Source: RGIG3102 sp964369915 (GTDB lineage Bacteria; Bacillota; Clostridia; Oscillospirales; Ruminococcaceae). From it: a stretch of 20,762 nt of DNA. Below the pieces are notes generated by a model. That model had not been told where the DNA came from. It worked only from the letters and a program-made list of their open reading frames with translations, and did no database searches. Both the position numbers and the translations under genes were made by a program. This document shows, in pieces, positions 20,758 through 20,762 of this stretch (the first letter of the stretch is position 1; each line of letters begins with the position of its first letter). The stretch lies in assembly GCA_964369915.1 (NCBI GenBank), contig CAYJGG010000033.1, forward strand, positions 1 through 20,762. Reading direction: 5' to 3'.

Positions 20758-20762
20758 TCAAG

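Noticed and set aside
20570..20762. M-box or ydaO-type riboswitch ahead of mgtE
   Set aside because: I looked for the conserved cores by eye and did not find them; only the inverted repeat is supportable.
1..20762. CRISPR array, insertion sequence, prophage, toxin-antitoxin or defence system
   Set aside because: No regular spaced repeats, transposase, integrase, phage structural gene or recognisable toxin/antitoxin pair was seen in the window.

Overview
The window reads as chromosomal DNA of a low-GC, Gram-positive anaerobe, most likely a member of the Clostridia (Firmicutes). The reasons are very AT-rich codon use, strong AGGAGG-type ribosome binding sites, many hairpin-plus-T terminators, and anaerobe-typical genes: rubredoxin, the NADH/NAD+ sensor Rex, an Fe-S aldo/keto reductase and a YgiQ-type radical SAM protein. 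There is also a TepA-FtsK/SpoIIIE neighbourhood like the tepA-spoIIIE locus of Bacillus. I cannot name the species. Sporulation is not proven by this window.

Layout. (1) 1-1238: the 3' end of a large surface protein made of Gly/Thr-rich beta-solenoid repeats. It is clearly richer in G+C than the rest and ends in an intrinsic terminator. (2) 1239-1579: non-coding, with a short GC-rich block followed by AT-rich DNA and a promoter. (3) 1580-3401: an unrecognised four-helix membrane protein, convergent with thymidine kinase (tdk) and the redox repressor rex. (4) 3402-3645: a divergent regulatory region in which one Rex-type operator covers the -35 boxes of both the rex promoter and the tepA promoter. 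(5) 3646-10893: a long rightward cluster of tepA (ClpP-like peptidase), uppP (undecaprenyl-PP phosphatase), ftsK/spoIIIE (DNA translocase), ygiQ (radical SAM), a membrane-anchored metallo-beta-lactamase-fold hydrolase and a DUF3006-like small protein. It closes with a terminator shared with dagK. (6) 10929-13383: lipid kinase, DNA O6-alkylguanine repair (ogt) and a PAP2 phosphatase. (7) 13507-15532: a Ser/Asn/Tyr-rich lipoprotein divergent from an Fe-S aldo/keto reductase, with a perfect dyad at the reductase promoter. (8) 15554-18826: CCA-adding enzyme, rubredoxin and a DUF1846/UPF0371 protein. (9) 18864-20762: a tiny membrane protein and the magnesium channel/transporter mgtE, whose upstream region holds a 109-bp inverted repeat.

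How the genes fit together. Much of the window concerns the cell envelope and its lipids (UppP, DagK-like kinase, PAP2, lipoprotein, surface protein), chromosome handling and nucleotide supply (FtsK, Tdk, Ogt, CCA enzyme), and redox (Rex, rubredoxin, Fe-S reductase). No mobile element, CRISPR array, rRNA or tRNA gene was seen. I found no convincing new multi-gene system. The best leads are regulatory or structural: the shared Rex operator, the mgtE leader inverted repeat, the dyad before the Fe-S reductase, and the surface-protein and lipoprotein architectures.
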